NCBI GenBank assembly: GCA_900539325.1
Contig: UQCC01000002.1
Coordinates: 124,001-188,000 of the forward strand
Source: an uncultured Eubacterium sp.
GTDB taxonomy: Bacteria > Bacillota > Clostridia > Oscillospirales > Acutalibacteraceae
Direction: 5' to 3'
DNA: 64,000 nucleotides
This document shows, piece by piece, positions 34,680 to 42,078 of this stretch (its first letter is position 1; each line of letters opens with the position of its first letter). The position numbers and the translations under genes are program-made. The notes under the pieces are model-generated. The model was not told where the DNA came from, did not search any database, and saw only the letters and a list, made by a program, of their open reading frames with translations.

Positions 34680-35039
34680 TTACCTTTCTCTCATAATTGA
34701 AACAGCAACATAATCAAACTCGGCACTTATCGGTGCTTCGGGTTTTTTGAGAGTTACCTCAACCTTAAAAATATCATCAAATTCATCAAGTACCGCATCG
34801 GCGATAACCTGTGCCGCTCTTTCAATTAAATCATATTTTTCCGCAGTGAACACACGGCGAATTGTTTTGACAACCTTTGCATAGCTTACCGTATCGTCAA
34901 GCGTGTCCATTTGGCAAGCCCTTGCAATGTTGACATAATAATCCAAATCTATAACAAAATTTTGACCGTTTTCTTTTTCCTCGGGATTAACTCCGTGGTA
35001 GGCAAAAAGTTTTAAGCCTTTAATTGAAATTTTATCCAT
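34680..35039 (-). CDS. folB: Dihydroneopterin aldolase
   Basis: Cleaves dihydroneopterin to 6-hydroxymethyl-dihydropterin and glycolaldehyde. The 119 residues show MDKISIKGLKLFAYHGVNPE with the conserved Tyr-His-Gly, then EKENGQNFVIDLDY, the pterin-binding Glu in DLIERAAQ and the catalytic Lys region VTLKKPEAPI. Only two bases separate it from folP. Protein length and fold match the classic octameric enzyme. Confidence 0.93.
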   Translation of the reverse strand: MDKISIKGLKLFAYHGVNPEEKENGQNFVIDLDYYVNIARACQMDTLDDTVSYAKVVKTIRRVFTAEKYDLIERAAQVIADAVLDEFDDIFKVEVTLKKPEAPISAEFDYVAVSIMRER

Positions 35040-35041
35040 AA

Positions 35042-35851
35042 TTATCCCTTACTTTGCATTTTTTTGATTGCATACGCCATATCTATGCCCTGTTTTTCGG
35101 CTTTTACATTGTGAAGGCGAATTATATCCGCTCCGCCCAAAATTGCCGCCGTATCGGCTGCTATGTTGCCGTAATCACGGTTTTTAGGCACGCTCTCGCC
35201 GCCGTATTCGCCTATAACACGCTTTCGGCTTGTTCCGAGTAGCAGAGGGTATCCGTCAGGCTTGTAATCGCTTACACGGGAAATTAGAGCCAAATCCTGC
35301 ACTCTGTCCTTGCCGAAGCCGATACCCATATCAAAGCAAATCTGTGATTTATCAATTCCGAGTGCTTTGCATTTGTTGATTGACTCATCAAAAAATTTGT
35401 GCACTTCGCTTACTCCGCCTGCACCGTTGTGCATAATTATCCAACCTGCTTGGTTATCCCGCACAACTTTTGCCATTTTTTCGGTTATAACACCGCTGAC
35501 ATCGTTGATGATATTTGCACCCCATTCAATCGTGTTGAGGGCAACAACGGGAAAATAAGTGTCAATGCTTATCGGCACATCGGTTTGTGCCCTGACCTTT
35601 GAAATAACCGGCTCAAGCCTGTCCATTTCTTCAATAGGCGAAATCTCGGTATATCCCGGACGGGTGCTTTGTGCACCGAAATCCAAAATATCCGCTCCGT
35701 TTTCAACAAGCTTCAAGGCGTATTCCACAGCCGCTTCGGGTGTAAAATGGTCGCCGCCGTCCGAAAAACTGTCGGGTGTGACATTGACAATGCCCATAAC
35801 AAGCGGTTTGTCACCGTATTCAATATTTTTATCGGTACATTTCCAAATCAT
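35042..35851 (-). CDS. folP: Dihydropteroate synthase
   Basis: Condenses hydroxymethyl-dihydropterin pyrophosphate with p-aminobenzoate to dihydropteroate; the target of sulfonamides. The 269-residue TIM barrel has MGIVNVTPDSFSDGGDHF (about residue 20), ILDFGAQSTRPGY, ISIDTYFP, NDVSG, ICFDMGIGFGKD and LLLGTSRKRVIGEYGG (about 220). The usual D-x-G-x-x-S loop reads DFGAQS, a variant also found in other clostridia. It is in operon with folE upstream and folB downstream. No p-aminobenzoate synthesis genes are nearby. Confidence 0.94.
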   Translation of the reverse strand: MIWKCTDKNIEYGDKPLVMGIVNVTPDSFSDGGDHFTPEAAVEYALKLVENGADILDFGAQSTRPGYTEISPIEEMDRLEPVISKVRAQTDVPISIDTYFPVVALNTIEWGANIINDVSGVITEKMAKVVRDNQAGWIIMHNGAGGVSEVHKFFDESINKCKALGIDKSQICFDMGIGFGKDRVQDLALISRVSDYKPDGYPLLLGTSRKRVIGEYGGESVPKNRDYGNIAADTAAILGGADIIRLHNVKAEKQGIDMAYAIKKMQSKG

Positions 35852-35884
35852 AACAAAGCCTCTTTTTTCGGTAAAATAATATTT

Positions 35885-36454
35885 TTACGATTTTAACAAA
35901 GACAAAACTTCTGCCCTTGTGCGTGCGTCTTTTTTCATAATTCCTCGAAGTGCCGAAGTCATAGTTGACGAACCCGAAGCCTTTGCACCTCTGATTGACA
36001 TACAGGTGTGCTCCGCTTCAATAATAACGGCAACACCTTTAGGCGAAAGATTTTCTTCCAAAAAATCGGCAATGTCCGAAGTCAAACGCTCCTGAACCTG
36101 CGGACGCTTTGCAAAATTGTCAACAATTCTCGCAAATTTTGAAAGTCCGAGAATTTTGTTATCCGACGGAATGTAAGCAATATGAGCCTTGCCCACAAAC
36201 GGAAGCAGGTGGTGTTCGCACATTGACGAAAACGGAATGTCACGCACAATAACCATCTCGTCATTTGATTTTTCGTCAAACAATTTGAGGTGCTGTGTTG
36301 CATCGTTGTCAAGACCGGCAAACATTTCTTCATACATATTTGCCACTCTTTTAGGTGTTTCAATAAGACCCGGACGATTTACATCTTCGCCCACCGCTTC
36401 AAGAATGTCACGAACGGCATTCATTATTTTTTGCTTGTTTTCTTCTGTAATCAT
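35885..36454 (-). CDS. folE: GTP cyclohydrolase I
   Basis: Zinc enzyme that opens GTP to 7,8-dihydroneopterin triphosphate, the entry step of folate synthesis. The 189 residues carry RDIPFSSMCEHHLLPFVGKA (zinc Cys and catalytic His, about residue 78), KILGLSKFARIVDNFAKRPQ, QERLTSDIADFL and the second zinc Cys in EAEHTCMSIRGAKASGS (about 150). An 18-base gap separates it from the LCP-like gene upstream, so all five genes probably share that gene's promoter. Confidence 0.94.
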   Translation of the reverse strand: MITEENKQKIMNAVRDILEAVGEDVNRPGLIETPKRVANMYEEMFAGLDNDATQHLKLFDEKSNDEMVIVRDIPFSSMCEHHLLPFVGKAHIAYIPSDNKILGLSKFARIVDNFAKRPQVQERLTSDIADFLEENLSPKGVAVIIEAEHTCMSIRGAKASGSSTMTSALRGIMKKDARTRAEVLSLLKS

Positions 36455-36472
36455 AATAATTCCTCAATATTT

Positions 36473-37396
36473 TTATTCGCTGAAATAGCCCTTAATTTCC
36501 TGCACGGATTTTGGAGTCAGCACATTTGATTTGTACTTAACTGTTGCGGAATATACCGCAATGTCGCTGTTTTTCTTGCAAAAAACCTCAATCGCATCAA
36601 TATTATCCTGAAAATTGCGAACCGTAATATTTGTTGTGGCACTGTTTATAAACAGCCTGAATATTGCCTCGGCATTGTCATAATTTTCGGCATTGAAAAG
36701 CTCGGTAAGTCCGTAAAGAATGATTTGGTTTGCTTTGGCATAATTCACATTTTTGTTTGAATAATAACGCAAAAGGTCGGAAGTTTCGGAACCTGAAAGT
36801 TTTTGTTCGCCCATTCCGATACGCACGGAATACTTGTCATCCGGATTGTCATTGTTAAATTTGATTGCCTCATCCGACGGATAAATATATGTGCCGAGTT
36901 TGTTGACAAATTCTATAAAATCATCGGTTTTGAGTGCGGCATAATAATCGATGTTTATGCCGAGATAAGCGGTGAGTTTTGTTTGAATTGTTGCTCCGCC
37001 GCCGAGCGAATACAAATCATAAAGTGACTGACCGTCAATATCCGTGTCAGGTGACAAAGTGCAAACCTTGTAGCTTTGTGTGTCCTTGTCCGCCTGCACC
37101 AAAAATGCAAAGTGAATAACGGATTCTTCCTCGTCCGTTTCAATAATCAAAAAATTGCTTTTGCCCGATATTTGCGGCAATTCTTCAACGCCGTTATTTG
37201 CCTGTTGCGTAACGGTTACGCTGTCACCGGCAAAAAATTCCTTAACCGACGAATATTTTTGTGACAAAATCGCAAAAAACACAACCGTAAATATTACAAT
37301 TATTGCAAGCATAATAAGCAAAATATGCTCTTCTCTGCTCTTTTTACCGCTTGACTTGCTGATATAAATATCGCCGCGGTGCTTAAAAATTTTCAT
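36473..37396 (-). CDS. Degenerate LytR-CpsA-Psr (LCP)-like membrane protein
   Basis: A 307-residue protein with a basic cytoplasmic N-terminus, one membrane helix (about residues 25-45, HILLIMLAIIVIFTVVFF) and an extracellular domain with the LCP outline: YDLYSLGGGATIQTKLTAYL, NIDYYAALKTDDFIEFVNKL and GEQKLSGSETSDLLRYY. LCP ligases attach teichoic acids or glycans to peptidoglycan. Here the catalytic Arg motif (normally S-I-P-R-D-T) reads TLSPDTDI and the usual R-x-D after the first strand is missing, so it is probably inactive as a ligase. GAAAGG precedes the ATG. It heads the folate genes, a combination with no obvious pathway logic. Confidence 0.65.
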   Translation of the reverse strand: MKIFKHRGDIYISKSSGKKSREEHILLIMLAIIVIFTVVFFAILSQKYSSVKEFFAGDSVTVTQQANNGVEELPQISGKSNFLIIETDEEESVIHFAFLVQADKDTQSYKVCTLSPDTDIDGQSLYDLYSLGGGATIQTKLTAYLGINIDYYAALKTDDFIEFVNKLGTYIYPSDEAIKFNNDNPDDKYSVRIGMGEQKLSGSETSDLLRYYSNKNVNYAKANQIILYGLTELFNAENYDNAEAIFRLFINSATTNITVRNFQDNIDAIEVFCKKNSDIAVYSATVKYKSNVLTPKSVQEIKGYFSE

Positions 37397-37428
37397 ATTC
37401 TGCCTTTCTATAATTAATATTTGAATTT

Positions 37429-37457
37429 ATTATAGATTAAAAACATTCAAATTGCAA
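37429..37457 (-). promoter_or_regulatory. Predicted promoter of the LCP-like/folate operon
   Basis: Minus-strand TTGCAA (37452-37457), 17 bases, TATAAT (37429-37434). Confidence 0.6.
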
Positions 37458-37557
37458 CAATATTATCCAATCAAAAATCATCATAGTATTTTGACGCTAT
37501 ATTATACAGGGTATATATTATAATAAGATTATAATTATTATTTATTTTAAATAAATA

Positions 37558-37586
37558 TTGACTTAAAGTGGGATGTTTACTATAAT
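37558..37586 (+). promoter_or_regulatory. Predicted sigma-A promoter of dnaA
   Basis: TTGACT (37558-37563), 17 bases, TATAAT (37581-37586). The transcript would carry a leader of about 145 bases. Confidence 0.75.
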
Positions 37587-37736
37587 AGATTATGTATAGT
37601 GCCTCAGTCTTGTTTATTTATCCCAAGCAAGGCCGGCCACTCGGCACAATACAAAAACTTCACATAAACCTAAAAAATTAAAATAAACACAAATAAAAAC
37701 AAAATAACGATATAATTGGAGAGATAATAATACTTT

Positions 37737-39074
37737 ATGGATACATACCAAGAATTATGGCAAAATGTTCTCCTTTATTGCAAAGAGCAAACAAACGAGA
37801 CCGCATATAACCTGTGGTTCACTCCGATAGAAATGACAAAATTTAACGGAAGCGAAGCAACACTTAAATTCGGCAATGAATTTAAGAAAAACACGGTTGT
37901 CGGCAGATACGGCAGTTTGATTGAAGAGGCATTTATGGCAGTTTGCGGATTTGAAGTAAAAATCAATTTTTACTGTCCGGAAGACGAAATGAGCCAAAAG
38001 CAAAAAACAGAGATGAGTTTTGCCGATTTTAAAAACGAAACATTTACATTTGACAACTTTATTGTAGGTCCGAGCAACAGATTTGCCTATGCCGCCGCAA
38101 AAGCCATTGCGGCAGACCCTGCGGGTCAAATCAGCAACGGTGCAAAATACTACAATTACAATCCTCTTTTCATTTACGGTTCAAGCGGACTGGGCAAAAC
38201 TCATTTGCTCAATGCCATCAGTTACGAAGTAAGCCGCAATTATCCGGAAATGAAAATTACCTATATCAAAGCTGAAAATTTTGCCAACGAATTTATTGAA
38301 AGCCTCGGCAAAAAAACAGTTGACGAATTCCACAATAAATACAGAAACAACATTGATTTGTTTTTGGTTGACGACGTTCAGTTCATCGCCGGCAAAACAC
38401 AGACGGAAGAAGAGTTTTTTCACACCTTCAACAGCCTTGTGGACAACGGCAAACAAATCGTGTTGACTTCCGACCGTCCGCCTAAAGAAATTAAATCACT
38501 TACGGAACGACTTTGTTCAAGATTTGAAAGCGGACTTTTGGCAGATATTCAGTCACCTGAATTTGAAACAAGATGTGCAATTATCAAAAGAAAAGCACAA
38601 CTCCTTGATTTTGAAATTAAGGACGACAGCGTTGTTGAATACATTGCACAAAACATCAAAACAAATATTCGTCAGCTTGAAGGCATTACAAAAAGATTGC
38701 AGGCTATTTGCAAATTCAGCGAACAAACGCCTACAATTTCGCTTGCACAAGGTGCCATCAAAGCGGTACAAAACGATGTTCGCCCAATCGGCGACATACT
38801 CAAAACCATTGTTGACGAAGTAAGCAGAACAACCGGCGTTTCGGTTGAGGACATTTACAGCAAAAAGCAAACAAGCGATGTAAGCATTGCAAGAAAAATG
38901 TGCTTTTACATTATCCGTGAAGTAACCGATATGAGCTTTAAAGCTATCGGCGAAAAATTCGGCAAAGACCATTCCACCGTTATGTATAACGTGGAAAAGT
39001 TTGAAGAAAAGATGAAGTCGGATTCGGCACTTGAATATCAAGTCAGCGACATTATCAACAATGTAAAAGAATAA
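37737..39074 (+). CDS. dnaA: Chromosomal replication initiator DnaA
   Basis: AAA+ ATPase that binds DnaA boxes at oriC and melts the duplex. The 445 residues comprise domain I (about 1-85, YKQELWQNVLLYC-like region), a short linker and the AAA+ core with Walker A GSSGLGKTHLL (about 149), Walker B DLFLVDDVQF, sensor motifs (VLTSDRPPKE) and the box VII arginine region. The C-terminal DNA-binding domain includes the signature FGKDHSTVMYNVEKFE. It is followed by the DnaA-box cluster and dnaN. A GGAGA site precedes the ATG. Confidence 0.97.
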   Translation: MDTYQELWQNVLLYCKEQTNETAYNLWFTPIEMTKFNGSEATLKFGNEFKKNTVVGRYGSLIEEAFMAVCGFEVKINFYCPEDEMSQKQKTEMSFADFKNETFTFDNFIVGPSNRFAYAAAKAIAADPAGQISNGAKYYNYNPLFIYGSSGLGKTHLLNAISYEVSRNYPEMKITYIKAENFANEFIESLGKKTVDEFHNKYRNNIDLFLVDDVQFIAGKTQTEEEFFHTFNSLVDNGKQIVLTSDRPPKEIKSLTERLCSRFESGLLADIQSPEFETRCAIIKRKAQLLDFEIKDDSVVEYIAQNIKTNIRQLEGITKRLQAICKFSEQTPTISLAQGAIKAVQNDVRPIGDILKTIVDEVSRTTGVSVEDIYSKKQTSDVSIARKMCFYIIREVTDMSFKAIGEKFGKDHSTVMYNVEKFEEKMKSDSALEYQVSDIINNVKE

Positions 39075-39397
39075 ATTTTTTCCACAAAATTTTACTTTTC
39101 CACATTATAGTTTTTCACACCGTATGTGGAAAACAAAAATTTTACACAGTTTAAACATTTTTTTCACAAATACGATGTTAAATTTTTTTAAGCCAAAATC
39201 GTTGAAATAAAACGCTTTTGAGTGTTTTACACATTTTTCACCGCCTCTAATACTATTACTATAAGAATGATATATTGTGATAGCAAATTCTTTGCCCAAA
39301 GGCAAAATGAGGCAAAATGACAGCATAATTTTTAACATCAACAAAACAATAAATAAATTAGCCGTATAAAGCTATATCATATAAGAGGAGCATCGGT
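39075..39397. other. oriC: Replication origin oriC (DnaA-box cluster and AT-rich region)
   Basis: The 323-base dnaA-dnaN gap contains seven matches to TTTTNCACA. Six are on plus (39078, 39096, 39111, 39140, 39160 and 39225 as first bases) and one on minus (39125-39133). All have T at the third position, where the E. coli consensus has A. A very AT-rich stretch follows (from about 39170), suitable for unwinding. Position between dnaA and dnaN is standard for Firmicutes. Not demonstrated experimentally. Confidence 0.85.
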
Positions 39398-40510
39398 ATG
39401 AAATTTATATGCAATACAAAAGAATTATCTACTGCCTGCAACAATGTTATCAGAGCGGTAAGCACCAAAGTTACCATTCCTACAATCGAAGGCATACTTA
39501 TTGAATGCGGAAGCAATACATTGAGCCTTACGGGATATGACTTTGAATTCGGTATCAACACAATTATGAATGTTAATGTTGTTGAACCGGGTGCTATTGT
39601 AATCAATGCAAAGGTACTTTGCGATATTATACGCAAGCTGAATAACGATGAGGTTACTATTGAAACAAACGGTAATTCGGTTTCTATTATCAGCGGTGCG
39701 GCACAATATAATATTACGGGTATTGATGCAGAAGATTATCCTGAGCTTCCGTCTGTTAATAACGGGCAAAAGATAGAACTTGACCAAAATCTTATGTATT
39801 CCATGGTTAATCAAACAGTTTTTGCGGTTGCCGATAACGAATCGTCAAAACCTGTTTATACCGGTCTTAAATTTGTTGTTGAAAACGGCACTCTCACCAT
39901 GATAGGTGTTGACGGTTACCGCCTTGCCATCAGAAAAGAAAAAATCAATTATGACGGCGAAGAACTTGATTTTGTTGTGCCTAAAAAGACAATTAAAGAA
40001 ATTATAAAATTATTTAATACCGAAGAAGAAAAAACCGTAAATATGCTTATCAGCAAGCGTCATATTGTGTTTGAAATTGATAATTACAGCATTATCAGCC
40101 GACTTCTTGACGGTGAATTCATTGATTACACGGCAGCAATTCCGAGCGTAACAAAAACAACGGTGCTCATCAATACCGGTGACGCCATTGATTGTATAGA
40201 AAGAACACTTCCGGTTATTGAAAACAATCAAAAAAACCCAATCAGATGTTTGTTTGACGGCGACCAAATGAGAGTGTCGACCGTATCAAGCCTCGGCAGA
40301 GTTGTTGACTACACTCATGCAAACACATCGGGCGACAGAGTTGAAATCGGCTTTAACTCAAAATTTATGCTTGACGCACTTCACGCAAGCGATACGGATG
40401 AAGTTAAAATTGAACTCGGCGGACCTGTAAGTCCTGCGGTTATCAAGCCGATTAATGCGGATAATTTTATATTCCTTGTACTTCCTATGAGGTTGAAAAA
40501 TGAGAATTAA
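39398..40510 (+). CDS. dnaN: DNA polymerase III beta subunit (sliding clamp)
   Basis: Ring-shaped dimer that tethers DNA polymerase to the template. The 370-residue protein has the three-domain clamp pattern: MKFICNTKELSTACNNVIRA, LTGYDFEFGI, VPTIEG-like VTIPTIEGILIE, FAVADNESSKPVYTGLKF, VDGYRLAIRKE and the C-terminal LPMRLKN cap that closes the partner-binding pocket. It overlaps yaaA by 11 bases, and the run continues through recF, remB, gyrB and gyrA. AGAGGAG precedes the ATG. Confidence 0.97.
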   Translation: MKFICNTKELSTACNNVIRAVSTKVTIPTIEGILIECGSNTLSLTGYDFEFGINTIMNVNVVEPGAIVINAKVLCDIIRKLNNDEVTIETNGNSVSIISGAAQYNITGIDAEDYPELPSVNNGQKIELDQNLMYSMVNQTVFAVADNESSKPVYTGLKFVVENGTLTMIGVDGYRLAIRKEKINYDGEELDFVVPKKTIKEIIKLFNTEEEKTVNMLISKRHIVFEIDNYSIISRLLDGEFIDYTAAIPSVTKTTVLINTGDAIDCIERTLPVIENNQKNPIRCLFDGDQMRVSTVSSLGRVVDYTHANTSGDRVEIGFNSKFMLDALHASDTDEVKIELGGPVSPAVIKPINADNFIFLVLPMRLKNEN

Positions 40511-40748
40511 AGTAAAAACAGCAGAACATCAAAAAGAAACGGTAAAAATCAATACCGAATTTATACAGTTGCAATCATTCCTTAAATTTAAAGGAATTGC
40601 GGAAACGGGCGGTCAGGCAAAAGAGTTTATTCAAGACGGAATAATCAGAGTAAACGGTGAAGTTTGTACCGCAAGAGGCAAAAAAATAAGAAACGGCGAT
40701 GTGATTACGGCATTTGCGGTTGACTATACGATAGTAAATGAAGATTAA
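40500..40748 (+). CDS. yaaA: S4-domain RNA-binding protein YaaA
   Basis: An 82-residue protein with one S4 domain (FLKFKGIAETGGQAKEFIQ, then DGIIRVNGEVCTARGKKIR), typical of the small gene between dnaN and recF in Firmicutes. Relatives bind structured RNA and have been linked to ribosome assembly; the exact role is not settled. It overlaps dnaN by 11 bases and recF by 11 bases, so the three are translationally coupled. Confidence 0.9.
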   Translation: MRIKVKTAEHQKETVKINTEFIQLQSFLKFKGIAETGGQAKEFIQDGIIRVNGEVCTARGKKIRNGDVITAFAVDYTIVNED

Positions 40749-41829
40749 TTCAATTACACTTGAAAATTACAGAAATATAAAAGAACTGTCGGTTGATTTT
40801 GATGATGTAAATATCATATGGGGTCAGAATGCGCAGGGCAAAACAAATTTGCTTGAAGCACTTTATTTGTTCAGCGGAGCAAAAAGTTTCAGAGGTGCAA
40901 AAGATAAAGAACTCATAAAATTTAACTGTGATTATGCAAAACTTAAACTTGATTTTTTTGCAAACGGCAGAGAGCAAACAGCCGAAATCAATATTAAAGA
41001 CAGAAAAATGGTGCAGCTAAACGGCATAAAAAAGAAAAGTGCCGCAGACCTCGGCGATGAAATAAAAACAATTATTTTCAGTCCCGACCATTTGAATATG
41101 ATAAAAGAAGGTCCGAACGAACGCCGAAAATTTGTTGACGGTGCACTGTGCCAAATAAAAAGTAATTACAGAACATTGCTGAAAAATTACAACAGAACCC
41201 TTGTTCAGCGAAACACTTTGCTCAGAAATGCAGAGAACGTTGAAGCAATTACACCTATGCTTGAAGTGTGGGATGTTAACCTGGCAAACTTGGGTGCAAA
41301 AATAATTTATCAGCGAATTATGTACCTAAAAGCACTTAAACCGTACCTTAAAAGCATATTTGAGGGGATAAGCGGCGGCAAAGAGGACATTGAACTTGTT
41401 TATATCGGAGCGGACACCTATACGGATGATGTGAATGATATTGAACAAAAATTGTATAATAAACTGAAAAGTCATATAAAAACAGATGTGATTAATCGCA
41501 CGACAACAAAAGGTCCGCACCGTGACGATATTGAAATTATGATTAACGGCAAAAGCGTTAAAACTTACGGCAGTCAGGGTCAGCAAAGAAGTTCGGTACT
41601 TGCACTCAAACTTGCGGAGGCGAGCCTGCTCAAAGAAATGACAGGCGAAAATCCGATTGCCTTGCTTGACGATGTTATGAGCGAACTTGACGAAAAGCGG
41701 CAGGATTATATCTTAAATCACATCAAAGATTTGCAGGTTTTCATTACCTGTTGTGACAAAGAAACCGTGCTTCGACTGAAAAAAGGCAAAACTTTTCATA
41801 TAGAAAACGGTACACTCTCGGAGGGGTGA
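40738..41829 (+). CDS. recF: DNA replication and repair protein RecF
   Basis: SMC-like ATPase that loads RecA on gapped DNA with RecO and RecR. The 363-residue protein shows ITLENYRNIKELSVDF, Walker A WGQNAQGKTNLLEAL (about residue 31), SPDHLNMIKEGPNERRKFVD, the ABC signature GSQGQQRSSVLALKLAEA (about 280) and Walker B PIALLDDVMSELDEKRQ. It starts inside the end of yaaA and stops two bases before remB. Confidence 0.95.
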   Translation: MKINSITLENYRNIKELSVDFDDVNIIWGQNAQGKTNLLEALYLFSGAKSFRGAKDKELIKFNCDYAKLKLDFFANGREQTAEINIKDRKMVQLNGIKKKSAADLGDEIKTIIFSPDHLNMIKEGPNERRKFVDGALCQIKSNYRTLLKNYNRTLVQRNTLLRNAENVEAITPMLEVWDVNLANLGAKIIYQRIMYLKALKPYLKSIFEGISGGKEDIELVYIGADTYTDDVNDIEQKLYNKLKSHIKTDVINRTTTKGPHRDDIEIMINGKSVKTYGSQGQQRSSVLALKLAEASLLKEMTGENPIALLDDVMSELDEKRQDYILNHIKDLQVFITCCDKETVLRLKKGKTFHIENGTLSEG

Positions 41830-41831
41830 CA

Positions 41832-42065
41832 ATGTATCTTCACATAGGCGAGGACACCCTCGTGAGAGATAAAGACATAATCGGTATATTTGATATGGAT
41901 ACATCAACGGTTAACAAAGCAACAAGAGATTATCTGAAAAAAGCCGAAAAAGACAAAAGAGTTATTTATGTAAACTATGACTTGCCGAAATGTTTTGTTG
42001 TAACAGACAAAAATGTTTTTGTAAGTCCGATAAACACGGGCACACTCAACAAGCGTGTCAAATAA
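41832..42065 (+). CDS. remB: Extracellular matrix regulator RemB (DUF370)
   Basis: A 77-residue DUF370 protein starting MYLHIGEDTLVRDKDIIGIF, with TVNKATRDYLKKAEK and YDLPKCFVVTDKNVFVSPI. In Bacillus subtilis RemB (YaaB) lies in the same place between recF and gyrB, and with RemA promotes matrix gene expression. I chose ATG 41832 over the GTG six bases earlier because the Shine-Dalgarno GGAGGGG fits it better. A DNA-binding or scaffold role here is inferred from the family. Confidence 0.88.
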   Translation: MYLHIGEDTLVRDKDIIGIFDMDTSTVNKATRDYLKKAEKDKRVIYVNYDLPKCFVVTDKNVFVSPINTGTLNKRVK

Positions 42066-42078
42066 ATGGGGTTATTAA

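Larger units (their letters stand above)
37397..37736. other. Divergent control region between the LCP-like gene and dnaA
   Basis: This 340-base AT-rich stretch holds back-to-back promoters and a 145-base dnaA leader. In the leader, GTGCC (37599-37603) pairs with GGCAC (37643-37647), with AGT/ACT and CTTG/CAAG inside, forming an imperfect hairpin. Two near-matches to DnaA boxes occur (TTATCCAAT about 37464, TTATCCCAA about 37618). No coding frame was seen. Confidence 0.6.

Noticed and set aside
37592..37720. A small stable RNA (SRP or 6S type) in the dnaA leader
   Set aside because: No diagnostic motif of either RNA was seen; the region is better explained as a structured leader.
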